A DNA stretch of 64,000 nucleotides from Diadophis punctatus similis (Eukaryota; Chordata; Lepidosauria; Squamata; Dipsadidae). Below, piece by piece: positions 21,220 through 32,111 of this stretch. The stretch covers positions 1 to 64,000 of the forward strand of contig JALIGW010000219.1 of NCBI GenBank assembly GCA_023053685.1, read 5' to 3'. The notes under the pieces are model-generated. The model was not told the origin of the DNA and ran no database searches. It saw only the letters and a list, made by a program, of their open reading frames with translations. The stretch's first letter is position 1. Each line of letters starts with the position of its first letter. Position numbers and translations under genes: made by a program.

Positions 21220-21285
21220 AGAGATTAAGAGAGAGTTGGAAGGAACCAACCCCCTGCCCAAGTAGGAGACCCTACACCATTACAC
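21220..21285 (-). repeat. CR1 3' terminal remnant
   Basis: GAGTTGGAAGGAACCAACCC..CCCAAGTAGGAGACCCTACA, a decayed antisense CR1 end. Confidence 0.55.
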
Positions 21286-21447
21286 CCAGAGCCATCTTGT
21301 GTACATTTTACTGAGCTTCTACTCTGCCTGTCAGGCCTGTAGATGAAGAAACAGACACTGTGCAGGCCTGAAACTACTTTGATCAGAATAGATGCAGTAA
21401 CAGAATTTTGCAATCTGAATGTGCTTCCTCCCTTCCTCCCTTTATTA

Positions 21448-21713
21448 CAGGGGTCCCTAACTCTTGGGTGGTGGCCCGCTAATGGGCTGTGAGCTATTTA
21501 CAACTGGGCTGTGGAAGCAGCATACGAGTACGTGTAAATCTCCACTTACATGAGCAACACGAGAGCGTGTGCACGCACACCCCACTTGCGCGAGCAACGA
21601 ACATGCATGCACACCACTTGTGCAAATGGAGTTGTGCACACATGCTAGTGCGAAACCATCCCATCCCCCCTCCCCAGGCTGGTCCACAAAGCTGGAAAAG
21701 TTGGGGAACTCTG
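21448..21713. mobile_element. hAT MITE (266 bp)
   Basis: Ends CAGGGGTCCCTAACTCTTGG and AAAAGTTGGGGAACTCTG; flanks CTTTATTA (21440-21447) and CTCTATTA (21714-21721), 7 of 8 identical. Confidence 0.8.
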
Positions 21714-21743
21714 CTCTATTACAACTAGTTGTAAGGTTACAAC

Positions 21744-21902
21744 CAGCGGTGGGTTGCTCCCAGTTCGGCCTGGTTCGGCAAACTGGTAGCGGCGGCGACA
21801 GGAGGCTCTGCCCACCCTCCTGGGATGCTTCTGTGCATGCGCATAAGCGTTGCGCACACACATGAGCAAACCAGTAGTGGCAGGATTTAGAACCCACTAC
21901 TG
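21744..21902. mobile_element. hAT MITE (159 bp)
   Basis: Ends CAGCGGTGGGTTGCTCCC and GATTTAGAACCCACTACTG; exact 8-bp TSD GTTACAAC at 21736-21743 and 21903-21910. Confidence 0.85.
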
Positions 21903-22072
21903 GTTACAACCACTTGTTCAGCAACTGTTCAAAGTTATGAAGCGGCTGAATGAGGAAGGACCAATGACAAGCCCACTTAGTTGCTGCTGTTGTAATGTCC
22001 CTGCAGTCGGCATGATTGAGAATGGGGCGCTTGGCAACCAACTGGCAATTACCATGGTTACAGCATCCCATG

Positions 22073-22313
22073 CAGCAGTGAAATCTACTTACCTTCCCTA
22101 CCGGTTCGGAAGTGCTTGCTCCGTGCATGCACGCATGGTTTTTCACCCTCTGTGCATGCACAAAAGGCTTTGCGCATGCGCAGAGGGTTAAAGAAAGAAA
22201 ATGGCGACGTCCGGGCAGGTGGGCGGAGCCTCGGGCTGCTGCCGGTACTGATTCTCCAAACCACAGGAGGCCGCCGCTACCAGTACGCCTGTACCGGTAG
22301 CATTTCACCCCTG
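22073..22313. mobile_element. hAT MITE (241 bp) with NRF1/YY1-like module
   Basis: Ends CAGCAGTGAAATCTACTTAC and GGTAGCATTTCACCCCTG; flanks ATCCCATG/ATCCTGTG match 6 of 8. Internally TGCGCATGCGCA at 22171-22182, then AAAATGGCGACGTCC. Confidence 0.75.
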
Positions 22314-22805
22314 ATCCTGTGGTCATGTGATCACCATTTGCGGCCTTCCCTGATAGCTTCCCACAAGCAAAATAAGTGAGGAAGCCAACAGGAGGTTGTG
22401 AGTCACTCCTACTCTCGCTGCTTCTTGTCCACCCACTCATGCTCCACAGCACCTGCCCATGACACCTACCTACCCATCCACTCCATAGCTCTCACCCCCT
22501 GGATGTTCGCTGGAGTTCTCTCACTGTTCTCACCTCAGGGAGGGCGTTGCTTAACGACCCACGCGGTCCTGGGTTTATGATGGCAACTAGGACTACCAGA
22601 ATTGCCATCACTAAACTATATGACTACATGCCATTGCACTTGAAGACTACATCGCTTAGTGGTGGAAATTCTGCTCCCTATTGCTGTCATAATTCAAGGA
22701 CTATGTCTGTCCTGCCTCAGCTCGAGCCGTTAAGTAAGAACGATCCTTGACTCCATTTGTTGAGAAAGGCATAGTTTAGTAAAGGTCAAGCAGAATACAC
22801 TAAAG

Positions 22806-23079
22806 CAGTGGTTCTCAACCTTCCTAAAGCCGCTTCCCGTGCCTCGCCACCGCGCCCCTGTCACGGCCCACCCCATCCCACCGCCGCGCCTGCCGACACT
22901 ACCCCTGCCCTGTCACTGCCATTTGGGTTCTTTTACCCTCTGCGCATGCGCATAGCGTTCTGCGCATGCACAGAGGGTAAAAGAACCCAAATGGTAGCGT
23001 CTGGGCGAAGTCTCCCGACCCCTGTGAAAGGGTCGTTCGATCCCCAAAGGGGTCGCGACCCCCAGGTTGAGAACCGCTG
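22806..23079. mobile_element. SPIN-like hAT MITE (274 bp)
   Basis: Ends CAGTGGTTCTCAACCTTCCT and CCAGGTTGAGAACCGCTG, with GGGTCGTTCGATCCCC near the right end, as in SPIN ('Space Invader') elements known in squamates. Exact TSD CACTAAAG (22798-22805, 23080-23087). Its core is not the usual SPIN core: it holds a hairpin with TGCGCATGCGCA at 22941. Confidence 0.85.
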
Positions 23080-23087
23080 CACTAAAG

Positions 23088-23790
23088 CAAAGCCAGAACT
23101 GAAATTCGCGCGCCAAAAATCCCTAAGTTTAACTCCCCCCGCCCCGCCCCGCCCCAGTCACTTCCCATTGCTGGTCTCCCAGCTGTCTGACCTTGACAGT
23201 GTGACTGCAGAAGGTATGGTGAGTAGCGAACTTTCCCCCCCTCCCATTCATGGCAGACCGGCATCGAGCGAATGAGATGGCAGTTCTGACAGGCTACCTG
23301 TGTCATCGTGTGAATTAAGGGGGTGTCTGTCTTAGATGTTTTCATACATCTCTGTCTTTGCAACGGGGCTTAAACTACCTTCTGACCATTTGTTGCTCTG
23401 GTAACGTATCTTTCCTCTCTTCGTCAAGGGCATCCACTCTACTCTGTATGCTGCCGCTACTTTCGAGAAGACGCAAGCAGCCCAGTTCTGTTCCGTCATT
23501 GTGTGGTTCTATTTGCATTTGTGGAAAAGAACAGAAATACTGGCCACTGGTTATTCTTCAGGCAACTAGCATCCTCCTCAGAGTATTCTCTCCCTCAACT
23601 GTATTGGAGTGATACATTTTCTTGGCCAGAACAAGCCACAGTTACCATCTTGGCATAATGTCCATCCAATGAAGACTGAACTTCCTTTAAAATCTGTAAT
23701 ATAGAAAGACCTATGCAACACATGGAATGTTAAACCCAGATAAACAAAACACAAATGATTGTGTAATGCACCTTCAAAGGAAATCATACT
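23088..23790. other. Single-copy-looking segment
   Basis: No repeat or exon recognised. Confidence 0.3.
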
Positions 23791-23798
23791 CTCTAGCC

Positions 23799-24229
23799 CA
23801 GTGATGGTGAACCTATGGCACGTGTGCCACAGGTGGCACGTGGAGCCATATCTGCCGGCACGCAAGCTGTTACCCTAGCTCAGCTCCAGTGTCCATGTGC
23901 GCGCTGGCCAGCTGATTTTTGGCTCACATGGAGGCTCTGGGAGGGCATTTTTGGCTTCTGGAGGGCTTCCAGGGGGTGGGGGCATTTTTGCCCTCCCCAG
24001 GCTCCAGGGAAGCCTCTGGAGCCTGGGGAGGGCGAAAAACGGGCCTACTGGGCCCACCGGAAGTAGGGAAATGGGCCGTTTCCGGCCTCCAGAGGACCTC
24101 TGCGGGAGTGGGAGAAGCCTTTTTTGCCCTCCCCAGGCATTGAATTATGGGTGTGGGCACTCGCATGTGCATGACAGCATGCGCGCATGCGCTTTCGGCA
24201 CCCAAGGGAAAAAAGGTTCGCCATCACTG
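23799..24229. mobile_element. hAT, CAGTGATGG family (431 bp)
   Basis: Ends CAGTGATGGTGAACCTATGG and GGTTCGCCATCACTG; exact TSD CTCTAGCC (23791-23798, 24230-24237). The interior alternates inverted GCCTCTGGAGCCTGGGGAGG blocks. One of seven copies here. Confidence 0.9.
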
Positions 24230-24339
24230 CTCTAGCCTAATAGAAAGGTCTGATTCACTCAAGATGCTACAGCTGGTTTCCTACCCCATGGTGAAAGACA
24301 GCTTATTTTAGGTTGGTCTTGCATGTTCTGTGACCTCTC

Positions 24340-24740
24340 CAGGGGCGGGTTCCTAATATTTTTACTACCACTCTGTGGGCGTGGCTTATTTTGTGGGTGT
24401 GGCTTGCTGGCCATATGACTGGGTGGGCATGGCTTCTCGGACTGCTGAAGGGAGAGGAATGGAGATAGCTCATGCAGCCCGTTCTTTCAGCGTCTCACGC
24501 GCTCCCTCAGCCATCCTCCCCTGCTTGGACTCACTGTGGGGTAGGAAGGCAGTGCATGCGCAGTGCCGGAAGCGTGGCTTCTGGGCATGTGCAGCAGAAT
24601 TTTTTTTTAATTTAAAAAATGTTTTTTTAAAAAAATGGCAGCACCAGGCACCGGCAACCGACTGCACCGGTACTGTGACGTCACCAGCAGGCCGCTACCG
24701 GTGCTATAGAGTGGACCGCACTGGTAGGAACCCACCACTG
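24340..24740. mobile_element. hAT MITE (401 bp), GGTGGGTTCC family
   Basis: Ends CAGGGGCGGGTTCCTAAT and GGTAGGAACCCACCACTG; exact TSD GACCTCTC (24332-24339, 24741-24748). Carries GTGGGCGTGGC near the left end like 25786-26420, which is its inverted relative. Confidence 0.85.
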
Positions 24741-24769
24741 GACCTCTCCCTCCCTGTCTTTAAAGAGAG

Positions 24770-25345
24770 GAATATAGAATGAATGAGCTGGAAGGGACCT
24801 TGGAGGTCTTCTAGTCCAACCCCCTGCTCAAGCAGGAGAACCTATACCATTTTAGATAAGTGACCGTCTAGTCTCTTCTTAAAAACATCCAGGGATGGAG
24901 CGCCCACGATTTCTGGAGGCAAGCTGTTCCACTGGTAAATTGCTCTCACTGTTAGGAAATTTCTTCTTAATTCCAGGTTGCTTCTCTCCTTGATTATTTT
25001 CCATCCATTGTTTCTTGTCCTTCCCTCTGGTCTTTTGGAAAATAGGTTGACCCCCTCTTCTTTGTGGCAACCCCTCAAAGACTGGAATATCATGTCACCC
25101 CTATCATGCTATCATGTCACTCCTAATTCTTCTTTCCTTTAGACTAGCCAGACCAAAATCCTGCAACTGTTCTTCATATGTGTTAGTTTCCAGGCCTTTG
25201 ATCGTCTTAGTTGCTCTTCTCTGAACTTTTTCCAAAGTCTAACATCTTTTTTGTAGTGTGGTGGCCAAAATTGGTTGCAGTATTCCAGGTGTGGTCTTAG
25301 TACTAAGGTTTTATAAAGCGGTACTAATACTTCAGAACTAATTAG
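24770..25345 (-). repeat. CR1 LINE 3' end, antisense, long
   Basis: Continuous from GAGCTGGAAGGGACCTTGGA to GTGTGGTCTTAGTACTAAGG. Decayed coding and 3' UTR. Confidence 0.85.
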
Positions 25346-25777
25346 AGAGAACTAATTCCTGCAAGTACCACCTTATGCTCTACAGGCTCTGGTCATGCAG
25401 TGGCCAAAGGGCATGATTAAATTGACAGACGCACATGCACACCCCAAAATCATACTTCAGTGCTTGCCAGATTCCTTGCTCCCTCTAGCATTATTATAGA
25501 GTTGAGAATGAGTTTCTCTAAAACTTCTTTTGCAGGGGGAAAAAAACCCGGCAGGGAGAGTTTCGGCGCCACTGGCTACTGCAACAGCCTCCAGGTGTGG
25601 AAGGAAAGGAAATGGTTCAAAGGCAGGCAACGATCACTTTGCCACAAGGCATAACCTCTGGCTCTCAGAGTCTGTAGCCAGCCCAGGGCAATCTATGCTT
25701 TTTACAAAGTGAACTCCCCTGGAGCTGTTCCAGGTCCTGAAAGCATAGGCAGCACCTCAATGGATCACAGCATTATA
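25346..25777. other. Single-copy-looking segment
   Basis: Nothing recognised. Confidence 0.3.
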
Positions 25778-25785
25778 ACCCCACC

Positions 25786-26420
25786 AGTGGTGGGTTCCTA
25801 CCGGTGCGGTCCACTCTATAGGATCAGTAGTGGCCCGCTGGTGATGTCACAGTACCGGTGTGGTCGGTTGCCAGTGCCTGGGTGCCGCCATTTAAAAACA
25901 ATTTTTTTTACATAAAAAAAAATTCTTCTGCGCATGCCCAGAAGCCGAGCTTCCGGCACTGCGCATGCACTGCCTTCCTACCCCACAGTGAGTCCAAGCA
26001 GGGGAGGATGGCTGAGGGAGCGCGTGAGATGCTGAAAGAACGGGCGGCAGGAGCTATCTCAGTTCCCCTCCCTTCAGCAGTCCGAGAAGCCACGAACGCG
26101 CGGTGATGATCCCAGGCATTTTCGCATGTTCGAGGCTTCTCGAGCTGCTGAAGGGAGGGGGAACGGGCGGCAGGAGCCTAGGATCATCGAATGGGGAGAA
26201 GCATTCAGGCCGGACGGAGCCTCCTAGAAGAACCGTTGCCGCGGTCTTGCTGCTCCCGCTGCGGGGGGCTGCGTTGAGGGTGGGCAATGCCCCCCTGCTT
26301 CTCAGGCCTCTGCCAAGCTCCCGAGGCCCATGCCCACCTGGTCACATGGCTGGCAAGCCACACCCACAAAATAAGCCCCGCCCACAGAGTGGTAGTAAAA
26401 AAATTAGGAACCTGCCCCTG
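25786..26420. mobile_element. hAT MITE (635 bp), GGTGGGTTCC family
   Basis: Ends CAGTGGTGGGTTCCTACCGG and TTAGGAACCTGCCCCTG; exact TSD AACCCCAC (25778-25785, 26421-26428). Shares inverted internal blocks with 24340-24740 but is about 230 bp longer. Confidence 0.85.
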
Positions 26421-26428
26421 AACCCCAC

Positions 26429-26883
26429 CCTACGTGCCATTTGTGCTCCTTCCCTTCTCAACATTTGAATCTCCAGCTCATCCATGGCACAGCAATAATG
26501 GAAGAATTGTGTTCAAGTGCAAAGTAGGGGTTGTCCATCAGAACGAAGGGGCCACGTTGGCCCTTAAGTCTCATTCCCGCTCAGGGCAAGCATCCCAACC
26601 AAAGCATCCCGGATAGAAAGCTGTCCAGCCTCTTCCTGAGCATTTTAGATGACGTGTCGAGCTTCAGTGAGGAAGGGGTTTTAATTCTGCCTCCCTGCAT
26701 CTTATATCCAAGATACCGTATCCTGTATTCTGGAATTAGAGGGAGGAAGCGTGACCTCCATTTCAGGTTTTCAAAGAGTGCTGTTCTGTCCACGCTTTCA
26801 TTCTTCACAAGAAAATGTGTTCCCAGATCCTTGTATCCTTCATACACTTCGTTTCTAGCCCTCTGATCACTGCCCTTTTCCGA
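26429..26883. other. Single-copy-looking segment
   Basis: No repeat recognised. Short open frames on both strands overlap and look random. Confidence 0.3.
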
Positions 26884-26891
26884 TTGTGATG

Positions 26892-27290
26892 CAGGGGTGG
26901 GCTGCTGGGGGTCTGCAGGGGTTCGGGAGAACCTCTAACTAAGATTTTGTGCAGTTCAGAGAATCCCCAAATCCCACTCCTGGCTGGGCCCTACCACCTT
27001 ACCCCGCCCCTCCCAGGAGTCCCCATGTGGCCTGTTTTGGGTGCAGGACGCGCATGGAGGCTCGGAAGGGCAAAAAACGGGCCTACTGGAAGTTTGGGAA
27101 GGCCAGAAACGGGCCCGTTTCTGGCCTCCAGAGGGCACCCGGAGCCTGGGGAGGATGTTTTCACCCTCCTGGAGGTTTGAGGAAAGCCTCCGGAGCCCAC
27201 GGAGGGCAACTAGGCCATGCCCACTATGGCCACGCCCATCGAGCAACCGGGCAGAGAACTCCTTGCTAAAATTTTTGAAGCCCACCCCTG
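26892..27290. mobile_element. hAT MITE (399 bp), GGGTGGGCTGCTGG family
   Basis: Ends CAGGGGTGGGCTGCTGGG and TTTGAAGCCCACCCCTG; exact TSD TTGTGATG (26884-26891, 27291-27298). Sister copy at 40591-41016. Confidence 0.9.
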
Positions 27291-27298
27291 TTGTGATG

Positions 27299-27400
27299 GT
27301 GGTAGGGGTGATAAAAAGTCATAATTTCACTTTTCTCGGCACCATAGTAACTTCCAATGGCTGCTAAACAAATGGTCATAAGTCAAGGACTACCTGTAGA
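27299..27400 (+). mobile_element. 3' end of a pogo/mariner-like element
   Basis: Ends ATGGTCATAAGTCAAGGAC and TACCTGTA, the complement of the 9966 left end. Confidence 0.5.
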
Positions 27401-28436
27401 TACGGATCTTCTGCCTCGCTTCTTTTTTTGCTCTTTCTTTGAGAGCCTGTCCTAAGGCCACCGCCTTCTCTTGTTGTTCTTAGGCACTTACACATAATAC
27501 ATATTCCTTGTCTTCCTCCTGCTATGGCGCATTTGCCTAGCCGTAGGCACTACATTTGGCCTACCCTTGTAAAGTATTTCCTGTGAGGGGCCTCTCTTTC
27601 GTTGCAAACTTTCTTGACAGATAATTGTGCCATGAGATTCCTGCTTTCAGGGATCACCCACTTACAAAACTCTTCAACCTGCCCAGAATAGAAGATCTTG
27701 CTGTCTGCTTTCCTCATGGATTGCCAGAAAATCAGAAGCAAACCTTCCATTTGAAAGGGTCATCTTCATCTTCATCAATCATCATCATCATCAGTTTTAC
27801 TGCTCTTCCTCTCAAAGGGAATTAAAGTAAGGATGTGCAAAGGGGATTTTTTTTGGGGGGGGGGAATAATTACTCTTCAGCTAAAAGCAATTGGTGGAAT
27901 ATTTTGTCCACTCAAAATTGTGTTTTCCAGTTGCATTTATGAGAAGACATGGCAAGGGAGAGTGGGCGGAATTATCAGAGCAGAAAGTTATGGTAAACAC
28001 CCTCCGCCCCCCGTGCACCCATGTTTCTTCAACGTACCACCTAGCTTTGCTCTTCCTCTTTGCAACAGTAAAACATTTTCTGTCCTTTTTAAGCCACGTT
28101 TGATTCACTGGAAAAATCTTGCCATTCTCACGCCTTCCATTCGGCAGTGCAGTTTGCAAACATTGGCTCAGCCTGTGATGTTTATTTAGTGGGCAATTAA
28201 TCATTTTTTTTGTCCCTTCTTGCATGTTTATTGGTCAAGGTAAATTGCATCTTTAATTCAATGGTTGACGGGGGAATGCCTGCTCATCCAGTGGTTAGGG
28301 GCAACTGGTTGAAAATGTGGAGGCTAATTAGCTCCACACTGGAATCAGATTAGATGAGTGTGACCTTGAGTTTGGTGTCCACACACACACAAAAAATGTT
28401 GAGGAACCTGCTCCGTGAGCCCTGTGAGGATACGGA
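27401..28436. other. Single-copy-looking kilobase
   Basis: A TCATCATCATCA tract near 27765 and a G run at 27855 are the only low-complexity marks. No exon recognised. Confidence 0.3.
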
Positions 28437-28663
28437 ATTCATAAGAGGTCTGTAAGGGGCGTGCATAAGCGCACCAATGTGCCTACCATCCCTGTCCTAA
28501 AATTGCCTTTTATTCGTATCCATTTTGTGTATTCATAATCATGTTTATACTTATATCTGTTATCTAATACATGCTTGATGAAATTAATGAATGAATGAAT
28601 GAATGAATGAATGAATAAATGAATAAATAAATAAATAAATAAATAAAAAAAAATAAAAAATAA
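28437..28663 (+). mobile_element. LINE 3' end with (GAAT)/(AAAT) tail
   Basis: The GTGCCTACCATCCCTGTCC block is the 3' UTR of the LINE at 59566-60442, here in sense orientation, ending in AATGA/AAATA repeats. Confidence 0.7.
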
Positions 28664-28695
28664 TGCAACTGAAACACTCCTTTGTTGGTCCAGGT

Positions 28696-29205
28696 CCGTG
28701 ATGGCAAACCTATGGCACGCGTGCCACAGGTGGCACACGGAGCCAGATCTGAGGGCATGCGAGGCGTTGCCCTATTTCAGCTCCAGCGCACATGTGCACA
28801 CTGGCCAGCTGATTTCTGGCCTTCCAGAGGGCAGGGGGAGGCCGTTTTTGCCTTCCCAGGCTTTAGGAAAGCCTCCGGAGCCTGTGGATGGTGAAAAACG
28901 GACTCAACGGACCTACCGGAATGAACTTCCGATAGGCCCGTTTAGCTGTTTTTCGCTCTCCCCAGGCTTCAGGAAAGCCTCCTAAGGCCTGGGGAGGGCG
29001 AAAAATGGCCCAACGGGCCTACTGGAAATCCGGAGGCTTCAGTGAGACCTGCGTGCATGCGTGGGGGGGACACAGTGTGGGGGGGACAGTGTGGGGAGGG
29101 GGTTGTGCATGCATGCCCAGGGGGGAGAGTGCATTGCATTATGGGTGTGCGCACACACGCACACACCCTTTTGGCACCCGAGCAAAAAAAGGTTCGCCAT
29201 CTCTG
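28696..29205. mobile_element. hAT, CAGTGATGG family (510 bp)
   Basis: Ends CCGTGATGGCAAACCTATGG and AGGTTCGCCATCTCTG; TSD GTCCAGGT/GTCTAGGT (28688-28695, 29206-29213), one mismatch. Confidence 0.85.
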
Positions 29206-29213
29206 GTCTAGGT

Positions 29214-29348
29214 CAAAGTTTCTTGACCTTTTCAACTTTAAGATGCGTGGAACTCAAATCCCAGAAGAACCCTGCCAGCCATCTTGGCTAGGGAATTCTG
29301 GGAGTTGTGGTCTTCATATCTTAAAGTAGGCAAGGTTGAAAAACTCTG
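29214..29348. mobile_element. Fold-back hAT MITE adjoining the previous element
   Basis: Degenerate relative of 1584-1718: starts CAAAGTTTCTTGACC, has AATTCTGGGAGTTGTGGTC in the right arm, and ends AAAAACTCTG. Its right flank ATCCAGGC resembles the target used by 28696-29205. Confidence 0.65.
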
Positions 29349-29412
29349 ATCCAGGCTATAATAACAGAATCTTGAACGACCCGACTGTGTTTTCCCTCTC
29401 TTGCCCTTATGC

Positions 29413-30373
29413 TAAGGTGACCAGACGTCCCGATTTTGGCGGGACACACCCGCTTTTTCACCATTTGTCCTGCGTCCCGCCTGCCCTCTTAAAAAGTCCC
29501 GATTTCTTGAAAGAATGCCCGACTAGGGCATTCTTTCAAAAAATCGCCCTGAAAGGCAGCAGGCCTCTCAGCTCGGGCCGGCTGTGGGCAGCGTTGGCGG
29601 CGGGCGGGCGTCCCGCGTTGTTGACTCCTCCGGCGGCGGCTGGAAGCTGGGGGGAGGGGGAAGGGAGGCTGCTCCTCCTCTCCTTCCCCCGCCCCATCCC
29701 TAGCCCCGCCCTCGGAGGCGCCGCTGCTGTTGGGAGGGGTGAGGGACGAGGAGCCGTCGCCGCTTTGAATTTACGTCACGAGCGGCGCAAACAGCCCTTC
29801 CTCGTCCCCCTCCCCTTTCTTCCCCCCGTCGCCTCGCTGCCGCCGTTGCCCTGGGGCCGGGCGGGCGACCGGGAGACCGCGGCGCTTGGATGCTTGGAGC
29901 AGGTAAGCTGCCGGCTGCTCCTTTCCCCGTCTCCCGCCTCCCGTTCGTTGCTTGCCAGCCCAGCCGAAGGGAAGGCGGGAGGCGAGGAAAGGCCTCCCGA
30001 AAGGAGGGGAGGCTTCGGGAGCCCGCCTCCCTTTCGGGCCGAAAGGGAGGCGGGCTCCCGAAGCCTCCCCTCCTTTCGGGAGGCCTTTCCTCGCCTCCCG
30101 CCTTCCCTTCGGCTGGGCTGGCAAGCAACGAACGGGAGGCGGGAGACGGGGAAAGGAGGCAGCTTACCTGTCGCGAGCTGCAGGCATCCAAGCGCCCTCC
30201 CGCCTCCCCCCCTCCCCCCCCTCCCCCCCACCTCACCTGGACGCCGACATTTGCTGTTTTGCCCTCTGCGCATGCGCAGCGTTCTGCGCATGCGCAGAGG
30301 GCAAAACTCAAATGGAGAAACCCACCCCCGTCAATGGTGTCCCGCTTGAAGAAAAAAAAATCTGGTCACTTTA
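29413..30373. mobile_element. GC-rich hAT (961 bp), TAAGGTGACCAG family
   Basis: Ends TAAGGTGACCAGACGTCCCG and TCTGGTCACTTTA; exact TSD CCTTATGC (29405-29412, 30374-30381). The interior is CpG-dense with GC boxes (CCCCGCCC), a CRE-like TTACGTCACG, a splice-donor-like CAG|GTAAGC at about 29900 and a large palindrome at 29882-30193. Paired TGCGCATGCGCA motifs lie at 30267 and 30285. The long open frames across it follow from the palindrome. Confidence 0.85.
29882..30193. repeat. Large GC-rich palindrome, 312 bp
   Basis: GCGCTTGGATGC at the left end is answered by GCATCCAAGCGC at the right. The inner arms, for example CGGGAGGCGGGAGACGGGG and its complement, are close to perfect with almost no loop. 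Confidence 0.9.
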
Positions 30374-30526
30374 CCTTATGCCCGAGTGAGAGATAAGGCC
30401 AAGAAAAGTTTTTTCTAATGTTCTCTTCTGTTCCCAGAATTAAACCATGTTTTGCTAACAGTCATGTTCTTTCCCCAAGGCCATCTCTAGGGTTCTCTAC
30501 AAGCATTTTGAAAGAGAACTTAAGTA

Positions 30527-31398
30527 TAAGGTGACCAGACATCCCGCTTTTGGCGGGACAGTCACGCTTTTCAAGCGTGTGTCCCGCGTCCCGCATTCTT
30601 TTCAAAAAGTCCCGCTTTTTTGAAAAGAATGCCGAAACAGCGGGACGTCTGGTCACCTTAAAAGGGGAAGCAAAAGAGAGGTACCGGAAGCAAGTCGGGC
30701 GGAATTTCAGCGAGGCGGCTGCCTGCTGGGGAGAGGGGGAAGGGGGGCTGCTCCTCCTCTCCTTCCCCCGCCCCATCCCTAGCCCCGCCCTCGGAGGCGC
30801 CGCTGCTGTTGGGATGCTGCTGTTGGGAGGGGTGAGGGACGAGGAGCCGTCGCCGCTTTGAGCTCACGAGCGGCCCCTCCGGCGACGCAAACAGCCCTTC
30901 CTCGTCCCCCTCCCCTTCCTTCCCCCTGTCGCCTCGCTGCCGCCGTTGCCCTGGGGCCGGGCGGGCGACCGGGAGACCGCGGCGCTTGGATGCCTGGAGC
31001 TCGTGACAGGTAAGCTGCCGGCTGTCTCCTTTCCCCGTCTCCTGCCTCCCGTTCGTTGCTTGCCAGCCCGGCCCCAGGGCAGCTCCCGAAGGGGAGGCGG
31101 GAGGCGAGGAAAGGCCTCCCGAAGGGCTGCCGGCAACGAACTGCCGGCAACGAACGGGCTGGCAAGCAACGAACGGGAGGCGGGAGACGGGGAAAGGAGG
31201 CAGCCGGCAGCTTACCTGTTGCGAGCTCCAGGCACCCAAGCACCCTCCCGCCTCCCCCCCCAACCTGGCCGTCGACATTTGCTGTTTTGCCCTCTGCGCA
31301 TGCGCAGCGTTCTGCGCATGCGCAGAGGGCAAAACAAATGGCGGCGCCCAGGCGGGCCCGCCCCCCCGTCCCGCTTAAAAAAAAATCTGGTCACTTTA
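30527..31398. mobile_element. GC-rich hAT (872 bp), TAAGGTGACCAG family
   Basis: Ends TAAGGTGACCAGACATCCCG and TCTGGTCACTTTA; exact TSD CTTAAGTA (30519-30526, 31399-31406). An inner GGGACGTCTGGTCACCTTA at about 30642-30660 makes the first 134 bp look like a smaller element of the same family. The interior shares the CpG-rich block and CAG|GTAAGC with 29413-30373. NRF1-like motifs lie at 31295 and 31313, then CAAATGGCGGCGCC. Confidence 0.85.
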
Positions 31399-31406
31399 CT
31401 TAAGTA

Positions 31407-32111
31407 CCATTTCAAAAAGGGTGAATTAGACCAGCTGTAACATGGGAACTGCCAAATCCCCTAATCTCTACCAATGACCTTCAATGGTTCTTCAGCCCCC
31501 ATCATTTGGTGGAGATAATCTAGCAACTATTTGTTCCTGAAGATTTATGTGTCTAGGATTTCTGTCTCCCACTCCACCCCACCCCACTTGGGCTTGTCTG
31601 TGTTTTCTCTGGGGAATTCAGTTCAGCCCTTATTCAATTAATAAATGCCAGGGTGATATTTGCACAAGCAGCCTGTTTAAATACAGGTGAAGGCAGCCTC
31701 TGGTGACGATTCATTCTGAAACGGAGTGAAAAGCTGAGAAACAGAAGTCTTCGTTGGAGCTTTGGGACAGATGGTTTTCCTTAACCACTCATTTAATCAG
31801 GGTTTAGTTCTGGGTGGACGACTCCCTCCTCACATGGCTACCTCATGTTGCACTCCCAAATTGCACACTGAAATCCACTACCTTTGATTTTTAGCGGTGC
31901 TATTTTTCCACCCACCTAATTGTAAGGTGCTAAGTAAGAGGGAAAATATAGAACAAGACCTGATTAATGGTGTCGCGTTATCACAAGGACTCCCTGCGAT
32001 CTATGGAGACCAACAAAGCTTCGGCGCAGCTTCATCTAATCCCCAAGATCACCTATATTAACTGGATCCAAGAATTAGATACATGTGATGGAGGTAACGT
32101 TTAGATTTAGA
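31407..32111. other. Single-copy-looking segment
   Basis: No mobile element recognised. AT-rich patches such as CAATTAATAAATGCC might be conserved non-coding sequence. Confidence 0.3.

Larger units (their letters stand above)
21722..22760. mobile_element. Pogo/mariner-like element remnants hosting two hATs
   Basis: AACCACTTGTTCAGCAACTG, GGTCATGTGATCACCATTTG and TTGCTTAACGACCCACG are the phrases of the 9966 family. The text is continuous once 21744-21902 and 22073-22313 are removed. No transposase. Confidence 0.5.

Noticed and set aside
29336..30349. 337-codon frame and its antisense partners
   Set aside because: Lies in a GC-rich hAT with a 312-bp palindrome, which makes both strands open. 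No domain.
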